Notes under the pieces: model-generated
Databases searched by the model: none
Told to the model about the DNA's origin: nothing
Seen by the model: only the letters and a program-made list of their open reading frames with translations
Source of the DNA: UBA6623 sp965217195
GTDB lineage: Bacteria; Acidobacteriota; Terriglobia; Bryobacterales; UBA6623
Length of the DNA: 64,000 nucleotides
Direction of reading: 5' to 3'
Assembly (NCBI GenBank): GCA_965217195.1
Contig: CBDCHL010000004.1
Location: 310,001 to 374,000, forward strand
Part shown: piece by piece, positions 52,473 to 60,479 of the stretch
Position numbering within the stretch: position 1 is the stretch's first letter
Layout: each line of letters begins with the position of its first letter
Program-made: the position numbers and the translations under genes

Positions 52473-54119
52473 TCAGAATTCCTGAGTTACCCGCATGACC
52501 TCCTCCACAGTCGTCACGCCCTTCGCGATTTTCTCCCAGCCGTCTTCGCGCAGGTTGCGCATGCCGTTGCGGCGGGCGGCGGCGGTCAGCTTCGACGCGT
52601 CGGCGTTCTGCATGATTAGGTCGCGGATCTCTTCGTTGAGATCCATCATTTCGAAAATGCCAATGCGACCCGAGTAGCCCTTTCCCGTGCATTCCTCGCA
52701 ACCGGCGCCGCTGTGGCTTTGAATCCTTTCCCCTTCCGGAGAAGTCACCAGTTCGTCTTCACGCGAGCAATGGCGGCAGATCACGCGCACGAGACGCTGC
52801 GCCAGTACGCCTACAACCGCAGAGGTGATCAAGTAATTCTCAACGCCCATGTCGGTCAGCCGCGTAATGGCACTGGGCGCGTCGTTGGTATGCAGCGTCG
52901 AGTAGACGACGTGTCCGGTCAATGCGGAGCGAATCGCGATGTCGGCAGTTTCCCGATCACGAATTTCGCCGACCATGATCACGTCGGGGTCTTGCCGCAC
53001 GATGTGCCGCAGCCCGGCGGCAAAGGTCAACCCGATCTGCGCGTTGACGTGAATCTGGTTGATCCCGTCCATTTGATATTCGACGGGGTCTTCGATGGTG
53101 ATGATCTTGCGTTCGATGCCGTTAATGCGTTTGAGCGCCGAATAGAGCGTGGTCGATTTTCCGCTTCCCGTCGGGCCCGTGACGAGAAAAACGCCGTGGG
53201 GCAGAGCGGTGTAAAATTCCATTCGCCCGAGCATATGGTCGTCAAAGCCGAGGCGCGTCAGTTCGTAAAAGTCCGTCGCGCTGCGGTCGAGCAGGCGCAT
53301 GACAACGCTTTCCCCGTAAAGCGTCGGCAGCGTCGAAACACGCAAGTCGACTTCATGGCCAACGACCTTGATCTTGATGCGGCCGTCTTGCGGCAGGCGG
53401 CGCTCGGCAATGTTGAGCTTGGCCATCAATTTGATGCGCGAGATCACAGCCGCCCGCAATTCGCGAGGCGGGGATTCCAGCTCTTGCAGCACGCCGTCCA
53501 CGCGAAAGCGAATGCGGAACTCTTTTTCAAACGGCTCCAGATGAATATCGCTGGCCCGCTTCTCGATCGCCGACGAGATCATCGTGTTGACAAGGCGAAT
53601 GACCGGCGCCTCGCTCGCCATATCGCGCAAATGCTCGATCTCGGCCGACTCGTCCGCGTCGACGCCGAAGTCCGGTCCCTCTTGCTGGGCCTCTTCCTCT
53701 CCGTAGTGCTTGTCGATAGCGTCGAGGATTTCCTGCTCGGCCGAGAGCACGGCGGCCACGTCGAAACCGGTCGCGCTGCGAATCGTTGCCAACGTTTCGA
53801 AATCGAGCGGGTCGCCCATCGACAGAGTGAGCACGCCGTTTTCCAGGGTCAGTGGGACAAAGTGGAATTGCCGCATATAGCGCGGAGTGATGCGCTCGAG
53901 ATCCGGGAGAACCGACGGGAAATCCTGGGCACTAACGAGCGGGATGTCGAGCTGCTCGGAAATCGCCAGCAGAACTTCACGGGGAGCGACAAAACCTAGG
54001 TCGGTGAGGATCTTGCCTAACTTGTCCCCGCGTTCCTTTTGAATTTCAAGCGCGCGATCGAGGTCGTCCTGCGCAAGGACGCCCTTCTCGATGAGCATTT
54101 CTCCAATTCGCGCGGCCAT
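52473..54119 (-). CDS. gspE: T2SS ATPase GspE
   Basis: A 548-residue cytoplasmic hexameric ATPase. The N-terminal T2SSE_N/MshEN domain (IGEMLIEKGVLAQDDLDRAL) is followed by Walker A GPTGSGKSTTLYSAL near residue 313, an Asp box (IEDPVEYQMDGINQIHVN), Walker B DPDVIMVGEIRDRETADIA and His box LHTNDAPSAI. The tetracysteine zinc module (CRHC near 450 and CEEC near 473) identifies it as GspE rather than PilT. It is the first gsp gene, 91 bp after the ECF trio, and may be co-transcribed with it. Confidence 0.95.
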   Translation of the reverse strand: MAARIGEMLIEKGVLAQDDLDRALEIQKERGDKLGKILTDLGFVAPREVLLAISEQLDIPLVSAQDFPSVLPDLERITPRYMRQFHFVPLTLENGVLTLSMGDPLDFETLATIRSATGFDVAAVLSAEQEILDAIDKHYGEEEAQQEGPDFGVDADESAEIEHLRDMASEAPVIRLVNTMISSAIEKRASDIHLEPFEKEFRIRFRVDGVLQELESPPRELRAAVISRIKLMAKLNIAERRLPQDGRIKIKVVGHEVDLRVSTLPTLYGESVVMRLLDRSATDFYELTRLGFDDHMLGRMEFYTALPHGVFLVTGPTGSGKSTTLYSALKRINGIERKIITIEDPVEYQMDGINQIHVNAQIGLTFAAGLRHIVRQDPDVIMVGEIRDRETADIAIRSALTGHVVYSTLHTNDAPSAITRLTDMGVENYLITSAVVGVLAQRLVRVICRHCSREDELVTSPEGERIQSHSGAGCEECTGKGYSGRIGIFEMMDLNEEIRDLIMQNADASKLTAAARRNGMRNLREDGWEKIAKGVTTVEEVMRVTQEF

Positions 54120-54210
54120 GAGTCGATTCGATATCTACCTTAATAGGGAGTTGAAAGAGATCTTTCCTGCCAGCGCAGGCGATGGATGGAACCCCTAGTC
54201 GGAAAGCAGC

Positions 54211-54816
54211 TCAAAATCGTCTAGCCTTGACCCGCCCGGTCAATTCCGCCTCGCTCACACGGCCCGCGGCACGATCAAGCAACAGACTCCGCGGCGCCTG
54301 TAAAACCAGTTGCGAAGGTAACCCGGTCGTGTCTTCCCAAGTGAAGTGGAATAGCGCGATCACCAGCGCCACATGTTCGTCAGGCGGAATCGCTTCTAAA
54401 CGCCCGGCCGCTTCGACCAGCAGTTCAAGTCCGGTCTTTTCGAGTTCGTCGACGCCCGCCCTCTTCTTTTCGTTGAGGCTTTTCAGTTCGTCTGGTGAGT
54501 AAGCAGGGCGGAAGGGACTCACATTCGCCATCGGTACAACGTTGACCTCGAACAAAAAAACCGCGCCGAAATCTTCCAACCGCCCGCCGCGCACGCGTCC
54601 GATCATCCTCATCGGCAAGGCGTCGAAACGGCCGGCAATCGCCCGTTCCGCGGATCGTAGCCCGTCCCGCACGTCGGCTGTGTTCTCCGGCATTTCCGCG
54701 CCGGCCGCCACGCTCAGTGCAAGGGTCGCGATCACCGCTGTCAGCATGCCGCTTACGGCGAAGCGGCGCTGCGGCCTCCGAGACTTTATCGACGCGTTGC
54801 TGGTCTGGCGTGGCAT
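54211..54816 (-). CDS. Hypothetical secreted protein of the ECF operon
   Basis: A 201-residue protein with a basic N-terminus and signal or anchor helix (VSGMLTAVIATLALSVAAGA). The mature part is helical and acidic (YSPDELKSLNEKKRAGVDEL, LLVEAAGRLEAIPPDEHVAL) and includes a short beta segment (AVFLFEVNVVPM). No family recognised, but similar genes follow sigma/anti-sigma pairs in related genomes. It starts 3 bp after the anti-sigma stop, so the trio is one transcript; it may be a periplasmic sensor or effector of that pathway. Confidence 0.75.
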   Translation of the reverse strand: MPRQTSNASIKSRRPQRRFAVSGMLTAVIATLALSVAAGAEMPENTADVRDGLRSAERAIAGRFDALPMRMIGRVRGGRLEDFGAVFLFEVNVVPMANVSPFRPAYSPDELKSLNEKKRAGVDELEKTGLELLVEAAGRLEAIPPDEHVALVIALFHFTWEDTTGLPSQLVLQAPRSLLLDRAAGRVSEAELTGRVKARRF

Positions 54817-54819
54817 TCT

Positions 54820-55497
54820 CTACCTCTCAAACCCCACGGGCCTTGCTTCGGCCGACATCGTGTAAGCCAGCTCTTCGTACTCGGTCCTCAAGATTCGCCA
54901 AGCTTGCTCACTTTCCCGACGCAATTGCTCGACGGCGGCCTGCCGGAGGCGCTCCGAGCGGTTTGATTCCCGAGACACGGATTCCGACACCAGCCGAGTC
55001 ACGTCCTGCCGCAATTGCTCGTCGCTTTCGGCGATCAACGCCGCCGCCACGGCGCGCACCTGCTCCGGCGTCAACCCGGCAACCGTCGGGGGCATTGAAG
55101 TTTGTTCTTCTGCAACGGCGGGTTCGGGCACCCGACCGAAGGCGAGCTGCCAGCCTGCGTGATCGACCGTGAGGGAAGGCTGAACAGTCCAAAGGCCGGC
55201 AAACAAGATCAGCAAAGCTGCAGCGGCCCCAAAGCCGAAGCGCTCGGCCGGTGCCCAAAGGGTCTGCCGGAAGCGGGCAGCGCGGGAGGGCTCAAAGACC
55301 TTGTCCGAGACGAAAGCGATTCGCCGCGGGACTTCTTCGTCCGGGAGACTCAGCAACGCTTTGTGAGTGATTTGCAGTCGCTCGAGCTCCTGTCTCGCGT
55401 CGGCGGACAATTCGAGGTAAGCTTCGACCTCGGAACGCTGCTCCGTGGTTAGTTCATCGAACAGATAATCACGTAGATCATAGGGTGGTTTCGCCAT
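54820..55497 (-). CDS. Putative membrane anti-sigma factor
   Basis: From the ATG at 55497 (GGAGG 8 bp upstream) it has 225 residues. The N-terminal 60 residues form a zinc-finger-less anti-sigma-type helical domain (YLFDELTTEQRSEVEAYLEL, ARQELERLQITHKALL) without the HxxxCxxC zinc motif. A single membrane helix follows at about 90-106 (GAAAALLILFAGLWTV), then a periplasmic helical region with strong heptads (ESVSRESNRSERLRQAAVEQ). It probably holds the adjacent ECF sigma factor at the membrane until an envelope signal is sensed. Confidence 0.8.
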   Translation of the reverse strand: MAKPPYDLRDYLFDELTTEQRSEVEAYLELSADARQELERLQITHKALLSLPDEEVPRRIAFVSDKVFEPSRAARFRQTLWAPAERFGFGAAAALLILFAGLWTVQPSLTVDHAGWQLAFGRVPEPAVAEEQTSMPPTVAGLTPEQVRAVAAALIAESDEQLRQDVTRLVSESVSRESNRSERLRQAAVEQLRRESEQAWRILRTEYEELAYTMSAEARPVGFER

Positions 55498-55569
55498 CTT
55501 CCCGACCTCCACATCGTTCCTTCACCGCGGCCCGGTAAGCCGTGTGCCACAAGGATCGATCCGTTTCGG

Positions 55570-56124
55570 CTAACCGCTCGCCACGGGCGCAAAAGTTTCC
55601 TTCAGCGCCTCGAAAGCGGTATAGAGCCGCGACTTCACCGTCGACACCGGACACGAGAGAATCTCCGCGATCTCGTGAAACTTGAAACCCTCGTACACCT
55701 TGAGCAACACTGTTTCCCGCTGCTCCGGCGTCAATTGGCCGAGAGCTCGTTCCACCATCAGGCTCCACTCGGCCGGGAAGGCCCGCGAGCCGCCCACGCT
55801 GACGACCCCGCCTTCGACGGCCTCGGGAACCTCTTCGTCGAGAAACCGGTTCGTCCGCCGAAACAGTGAGACGGCCTCATTGCGCGCAATCCGAAACAGC
55901 CATTGCGCGAAACGATCAGGCTCCTTGAGCCGCGGCAGGCCCTGATAGGCCTTCAAGAACGTGTCCTGCGTGAGATCAAGGGCGTCCTCGCGGTTGTGGA
56001 GCTGCCGCAGCAAATAGTTGTAAACACGCTTTTCCCACCGCGAGACGAGGACGTTGTAGGCGTCCACGTCGCCTTTTCGGCTCCGCAGGATCAGGTCCCG
56101 GTCTTCGACTTCGCGGAAGATCAA
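55570..56124 (-). CDS. ECF-type RNA polymerase sigma factor
   Basis: A TTG start at 56124 is supported by GGAG 6 bp upstream (a TTG at 56136 is the longer option), giving 184 residues. Sigma2 is clear (AYNVLVSRWEKRVYNYLLRQ, DALDLTQDTFLKAYQGLPRL, FAQWLFRIARNEAVSLFRR), and sigma4 ends EQRETVLLKVYEGFKFHEIA, then LSCPVSTVKSRLYTAFEAL. It is the first gene of the trio preceding gspE, with the anti-sigma gene 72 bp downstream. It may tune T2SS or envelope genes; target promoters unknown. Confidence 0.93.
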   Translation of the reverse strand: MIFREVEDRDLILRSRKGDVDAYNVLVSRWEKRVYNYLLRQLHNREDALDLTQDTFLKAYQGLPRLKEPDRFAQWLFRIARNEAVSLFRRTNRFLDEEVPEAVEGGVVSVGGSRAFPAEWSLMVERALGQLTPEQRETVLLKVYEGFKFHEIAEILSCPVSTVKSRLYTAFEALKETFAPVASG

Positions 56125-56365
56125 TTCCCGCTCCAAGCACTTAGGAAGACGCCGTCGAGGGCGAAAAAGTCTGTCCGGAAGATAGACTTATCTGAATTGT
56201 ATCATTTGCGAAAAAATAAAGCCCTGTGTTTCAACGACTTAGCTCTGGAGAGGATTTATTCTGCTGATGCTGTCGAAAAAACCGCCGTATAGAACGTCTT
56301 ACGTTATGAGGCTGATAGTCGATTCGGCTGTCGGTCCCATCTCTTTGCGAACCCACAAGAGATCG

Positions 56366-56400
56366 GTGGCGTGGGAAGTCGGCCCACGCCACTTTTCTTT
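56366..56400 (+). terminator. Strong intrinsic terminator without an evident upstream gene
   Basis: GTGGCGTGGG-AAGTCGG-CCCACGCCAC is a perfect 10-bp stem followed by TTTTCTTTTT on the plus strand. The 240 bp upstream contain no supported plus-strand gene, so the terminated transcript may be a small RNA or antisense leader of the sigma-factor gene. Confidence 0.8.
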
Positions 56401-56608
56401 TTGGCGTCTGTTTTTCCGCTTCTCTCCTCCGCGAATAGCCCCGCAATCTCCTTGACACCGAAGCCCGCCACGCGGTTTCCTCGACACCAACGCCCCTGGC
56501 GTAGCGCACGCTTCCAGACGTGCCGTGGTGCTCATCCTGGCGACATCTCGGCCCGCCCCCCTAGAGCGTACGGTGAACCAGGCACTGCCCAAGAAACCCC
56601 TACCCACC

Positions 56609-56750
56609 GCAGCCGCGAAGCGGCGACAGGAGCCTTAGCCCAGGGTGGAGCCGACAGGCGGAACCCTGGGTAGAACCCCCAACCAGGCGAGCCCTGAAAG
56701 GGCGGCGGGAAGGGTCCCCGGCGCCCATTTTCATGACCGTATTATGAATC
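56609..56750 (+). repeat. Dispersed repeat A, copy 4
   Basis: AGCCGCGAAGCGGCGACAGG, CCCAGGGTGGAGCC...GGCGGAACCCTGGG, GAGCCCTGAAAGGGCGGCGG, then CCCATTTTCATGACC and GTATTATGAATC. The most complete copy, 130 bp before the second sulfatase. With the terminator it accounts for most of the 755-bp gap from the sigma factor. Confidence 0.8.
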
Positions 56751-56879
56751 AGAGCGTCCATAGAAATGGACCTCCCCCAAACTCCTCTGCTTGCCGGTCA
56801 CGGGATGAATCTGAGATCGCGTAGAATCAAGAGCGCCTTACCGGGTCCGCCCGCACACGGCCCTATCGGACAACTCCTT

Positions 56880-58571
56880 ATGCCGCAAGTCGATCGACGA
56901 AAGTTCCTCCGCCTACTTGGCGGCGCCTCCGCCGCTGTACCGTTCGGATGCGGTGCCCACAATACCGGATCCGATGCCGCCCCGCGTCCCAACATCATCC
57001 TGATCATGGCCGACGATCTCGGTTTTTCCGACATCGGCTGTTACGGAGGTGAGATCGAGACGCCCAATCTCGACCGGTTGGCGGCGGGCGGGCTGCGACT
57101 GACGCAGTTCTACAACACGGCTCGCTGCTGCCCAACTCGCGCCTCGCTGATGACGGGCCTCTACCAGCACCAGGCCGGGGTCGGCCACATGATGGAAGAC
57201 TACGGGGTGCCCGGATATCGCGGCGACTTGAGCCCACGCTGCGTGACGATCGCCGAGGTTCTGCGGTCGGACGGCTACACGACGTTGATGTCGGGCAAGT
57301 GGCACGTCACGACCCCGGATCCCTCCGCCAAACACAACTGGCCGCAGCAACGGGGCTTTGACCGCTTTTACGGCACCATTCACGGGGCCGGTAGTTTCTA
57401 CGACCCCGTCAGCTTGACCCGCGAAAACGAGGCGATTGAACCCGAGGGCGAAGACTACTACTACACCACCGCCATCGGCGACGAAGCTGTCCGCTACATC
57501 GATGAATACGGCGGGGCATCCGGCGAAACATCCGGAGAAAACGCTAAGCCTTTCTTCCTCTACACCGCTTTCACCGCGCCCCACTGGCCGCTGCACGCCC
57601 CCGACGACGCCATCGAAAAATACAAAGGCCGCTACGACCAAGGCTGGGACGCTCTACGCGACGAGCGCCGCCGCCGCATGATCGACATGGGACTGATCGA
57701 CGAGAGCTGGTCGCTGACCCCGCGCGACGAAGAAGTGCCCGCCTGGGACGACGCCGACAACAAGAAATGGCACGCCCGCCGCATGGAAGTCTACGCCGCT
57801 CAAGTCGACCTGATGGACCAAGCCATAGGCAAGATCGTCGCCAAGGTCGAACAAATGGGCTTAGCCGATAACACGCTGATTCTCTTCCTCGCCGACAATG
57901 GAGGATGCGCTGAGGAAATCCAGCCCGAATGGACCGGCTTGCACTTTCCCACGCACACCCGCGACGGCCGTCCGGTTCAGCAGGACAACGATCCGACCGT
58001 CATGCCGGGCCCCGAAGAGACGTATCAGAGTTACGGAGTGCCGTGGGCCAACGCGAGCAATACCCCGTTTCGCCTCTACAAGCATTGGGTCCACGAGGGC
58101 GGCATCGCGTCACCACTGATCGCCTACCAGCCCAGTACGGTGAAGCAAACCGGGCAACTCAACGATGAGCCGAGCCACCTGATCGACATCATGGCCACCT
58201 GCGTCGATGTCGCGGGGGCCAAGTACCCATCTGAGCATCAGGGCCACGCCATCACGCCGCTTGAAGGAAAGAGCCTGCAGCCCGTTTTCGAAACCGGCGA
58301 GCGCGAAAGTCACGAAGCTCTCTTCTGGGAACACGAAGGCAACCGCGCCGTCCGTCAGGGCAAGTGGAAGCTCGTGTCGCGCTACAACGAGCGCAACAGA
58401 CGCGACGGGCCGTGGGAGCTTTACAACGCCGAAGCCGACCGCACCGAGATGAACAATCTCGCCGCTCAGCAACCCGGTAGAGTCACCGCGATGGCCGGCG
58501 TCTACCAAGCCTGGGCCGCGAGATCGTTGGTTGTCCCCTGGCGGTCGTGGGAAAAACCGGAGCAGGCTTAG
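56880..58571 (+). CDS. Arylsulfatase (formylglycine type), Tat-exported
   Basis: From the ATG at 56880, 563 residues. A Tat signal (MPQVDRRKFLRLLGGASAAV) ends near a Cys that could be lipidated. Metal motif MADDLGFSD is at 43-51; the sulfatase signature is C83-C-P-T-R87 followed by ASLMTGLY, and MSGKWHV follows. ADNGGCAEE supplies further metal ligands. The long insertion with DMGLIDESWSLTPRDEEVPA marks the longer arylsulfatase A-type group. The frame is open 38 codons upstream with no signal character. It should remove sulfate esters outside the cytoplasm and is only distantly related to the 31339 sulfatase. Confidence 0.93.
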   Translation: MPQVDRRKFLRLLGGASAAVPFGCGAHNTGSDAAPRPNIILIMADDLGFSDIGCYGGEIETPNLDRLAAGGLRLTQFYNTARCCPTRASLMTGLYQHQAGVGHMMEDYGVPGYRGDLSPRCVTIAEVLRSDGYTTLMSGKWHVTTPDPSAKHNWPQQRGFDRFYGTIHGAGSFYDPVSLTRENEAIEPEGEDYYYTTAIGDEAVRYIDEYGGASGETSGENAKPFFLYTAFTAPHWPLHAPDDAIEKYKGRYDQGWDALRDERRRRMIDMGLIDESWSLTPRDEEVPAWDDADNKKWHARRMEVYAAQVDLMDQAIGKIVAKVEQMGLADNTLILFLADNGGCAEEIQPEWTGLHFPTHTRDGRPVQQDNDPTVMPGPEETYQSYGVPWANASNTPFRLYKHWVHEGGIASPLIAYQPSTVKQTGQLNDEPSHLIDIMATCVDVAGAKYPSEHQGHAITPLEGKSLQPVFETGERESHEALFWEHEGNRAVRQGKWKLVSRYNERNRRDGPWELYNAEADRTEMNNLAAQQPGRVTAMAGVYQAWAARSLVVPWRSWEKPEQA

Positions 58572-58583
58572 TCCGGCGAGAAG

Positions 58584-58742
58584 TCAGTAACGCACCCCAC
58601 CGCGCGCCATCGTCGCGCCCCTTCGCTTAACCTTCGCGGCACTCGAATTCCAACCGGCTGACACCAAAAGCTGCCGGATCGTCGCGTAGTCCATGCGCTG
58701 CTCCCTCGCATGGTCGACAAACCGGATGAGCTTTTCGTCCAT
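58584..58742 (-). CDS. Small hypothetical protein with AR-GM-IR-LL-AGW helix motif
   Basis: From the ATG at 58742 (AAAGGA 9 bp upstream) it has 52 residues. The pattern KLIRFVDHAREQRMDYATIR then QLLVSAGW matches a short helical module seen at the N-termini of DUF5671-like and PspC-linked membrane proteins (hydrophobic-x2-AR-x-GM-x4-IR-x-LL-x-AGW). Here only the module remains, followed by a basic tail, so it may be a truncated gene or a free-standing small protein. It is convergent with the sulfatase. Confidence 0.5.
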   Translation of the reverse strand: MDEKLIRFVDHAREQRMDYATIRQLLVSAGWNSSAAKVKRRGATMARGGVRY

Positions 58743-58868
58743 CGTTCGCATTCCTTTGATCGGTGATTCGTTCCTTGAGAGTTGAGGTGCCCGGCTCGGC
58801 ACGAGAGACTTGCTGTTCCTTTTGTCTGGTTGAGTTTAGAGCGGAGTGAGCTTTGTGCCTACCTGAGG

Positions 58869-58892
58869 TGTGACAGTTTGTGAGGTGTCACA
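58869..58892 (+). promoter_or_regulatory. Palindrome TGTGACA-N10-TGTCACA before the GntR remnant
   Basis: A perfect 7-bp inverted repeat with a 10-bp spacer overlaps the start region of the truncated GntR gene and is probably its former autoregulatory operator. Confidence 0.5.
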
Positions 58893-59098
58893 ATGGTCTG
58901 GTCGGGGCGCTCGAGATTCGAATCAACCGCGAGGCGGACGTTCGGATCCACGAGCAGGTTGCCGCTCAGCTCGTGCTCCACATCGGCTCCGGAGCGCTAC
59001 GGCGGGGGGACGCTCTGCCTAGTGTGCGAGCCCTGGCCCGCCGGCTGTATATTCATTCCAACACGGTCACCAGGGCCTACCGCGATCCTGTGTCCTAA
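58880..59098 (+). pseudogene. Truncated GntR-family regulator
   Basis: The frame gives LEIRINREADVRIHEQVAAQ then RRGDALPSVRALARRLYIHS and NTVTRAYRD, the complete GntR winged helix, but it stops after PVS where a YtrA-type protein would continue for 40-50 residues. The start is also unclear: a GTG at 58880 is in frame, while the ATG at 58893 directly after the operator is one frame off. Both ends therefore look damaged. The next 80 bp lead into the truncated rhamnosidase segment, so this is a recombined region. Confidence 0.65.
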
Positions 59099-59182
59099 CC
59101 AAATTGGTCGTCAGACGTCGCCTATGCCGGCTTACCCAGGCGGCAAAGGGCCTTTCCGGAGAAAGTCCATGAAGAAGTTGCC

Positions 59183-59992
59183 TCAAGCCCTCACGATTTC
59201 TATTCTCTTTGGCGCATCGATCTTTGTCTGAATTGATCCGTTGGAGTCTCGAGAGTGAGATACCTGCACCACTCCCTGAGGCGTCGGGAAAGAGCCGGCG
59301 GCCTTTTGGAGGTCGCCTAGGTGCGGGTCGACGAGCAGCTTTGTGCACCCTGGCGCCAGCGGGCGGAATCCCAGGACGTGCTTGCTGAGCCACGCGGTCG
59401 GGCCCGCGCCCCAGCCGTGGCAAGGGCTGTGCCGCAACATGGCGCCGGGGCCGGGTCCTCGACGTCCGCGCGGTCCGCCTCCGCCGCCCGATCCGCCTCC
59501 GAACGGTCCCGGGAAACCGCTAAGGTCGGGCGTCATCTCATCGGTCGCCAGGTGGCCGTTGCCGTCGGCATCGAGCTCAACAAGCGAGCCGGACGCGTTC
59601 TCCAGTTCAGCGGCGAAAAGATCGCCGCTGCCGTCGGCGCCCAAGGCCATGATAATCGGCAACGGAGGGCGCGTCCCGGGCCCTGGGCCCCGGCCCGGCT
59701 CTTGGCGTCCTTCTGGCCCACGCCCTCGCCCTCGTCCAAACGGCCCCCCGCCGCCGAAGAAATTGGGCCGCAGTTCATCGGCGGTCACGGTGCCGCTGTC
59801 GTCCTTGTCAAGGGATACGAGTGCCGCCGGGGCCTCCGTGATCTCATCCGCCGAAATCGTGCCGTCGCCATCGGAGTCGAGAGCGTTCATCACCGGGGGC
59901 ATCCGCATCATGCCGGGAGGTCCTTGGGCGTGGACTGTCACGGCGCACGTAGTGACAGAGAGCGCTAAAGTCCACTGAATCGCGGTTTTCAT
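59183..59992 (-). CDS. EF-hand protein fused to the C-terminal end of a GH78 alpha-L-rhamnosidase
   Basis: From the ATG at 59992, 269 residues with a signal peptide (AIQWTLALSVTTCAVTVHAQ). Residues about 30-160 carry four EF-hand-type loops (DSDGDGTISADE, DKDDSGTVTADE, a degenerate GADGSGDLFAAE, DADGNGHLATDE) separated by Gly/Pro/Arg-rich linkers. From about residue 185 (59440 downward) the sequence changes to HSPCHGWGAGPTAWLSKHVL, LGFRPLAPGC and GDLQKAAGSFPTPQGVVQVS, which is the C-terminal end of bacterial GH78 rhamnosidases, without their catalytic domain. The chimera probably arose by deletion. Whether the fused tail folds or is expressed is unknown. Confidence 0.75.
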   Translation of the reverse strand: MKTAIQWTLALSVTTCAVTVHAQGPPGMMRMPPVMNALDSDGDGTISADEITEAPAALVSLDKDDSGTVTADELRPNFFGGGGPFGRGRGRGPEGRQEPGRGPGPGTRPPLPIIMALGADGSGDLFAAELENASGSLVELDADGNGHLATDEMTPDLSGFPGPFGGGSGGGGGPRGRRGPGPGAMLRHSPCHGWGAGPTAWLSKHVLGFRPLAPGCTKLLVDPHLGDLQKAAGSFPTPQGVVQVSHSRDSNGSIQTKIDAPKRIEIVRA

Positions 59993-60020
59993 AGCCTTGT
60001 CTCTCTGGGCCGGTCGTTGC

Positions 60021-60077
60021 GGCATTCATAATACGGGCATGAAAATGGGTGGGGGCGTTCCTGCCGCCCTTTCAGGG
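60021..60077 (-). repeat. Dispersed repeat A, copy 5 (3' end only, inverted)
   Basis: On the minus strand it reads GACCCTGAAAGGGCGGCAGG, then CCCATTTTCATGCCC and GTATTATGAATG, equal to the last part of copy 4 at 56609. It lies between the IS630 remnant and the EF-hand gene. Confidence 0.75.
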
Positions 60078-60089
60078 TCCGCGGGCAGT

Positions 60090-60395
60090 TCACAGGCCGG
60101 CGCTTTGATTTCGACGACCTCCGGGGGGGAAAGACCGTGGCCGGCCAGGGCGCGGGCGCTCCTGGAGACCTTCCAGACGTAGCTCGAAGAAACGTTTGCG
60201 CCACAGGCAGACGACTTCACGTCGTGTCTGGAGACGACGGGCGATTTCGAGGTTGGAGAGGCCTTGAGCAGCCAGCAAGATCATCCGGGCTCGGACGACC
60301 TTAAAATACGGCAACGTATACTTGGAGGCCCGGCGCTTCAACTCCCGGGTTTCAGCTGAGGAGAGAACGATCTTGTAAGGGCTTTTGCGTGGCAC
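60090..60395 (-). pseudogene. N-terminal remnant of an IS630-family transposase
   Basis: A GTG at 60395, preceded by AGGAGG at 8 bp, starts a frame reading PRKSPYKIVLSSAETRELKR, then VVRARMILLAAQGLSNLEIA and WRKRFFELRLEGLQERPRPG, the IS630 Tc1/mariner-type HTH region. After RPRSFPP the homologous part ends and the frame runs 9 unrelated residues to a stop at the edge of repeat A copy 5. The whole DDE catalytic domain (about 250 residues) is missing. Confidence 0.8.
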
Positions 60396-60479
60396 GAAGA
60401 ATACCTCCTTGTGCCACTGTGCCACAGGAGAGATGATTTACAAGACTCATATACGTTATTGTATTTATAAAACGATGTC

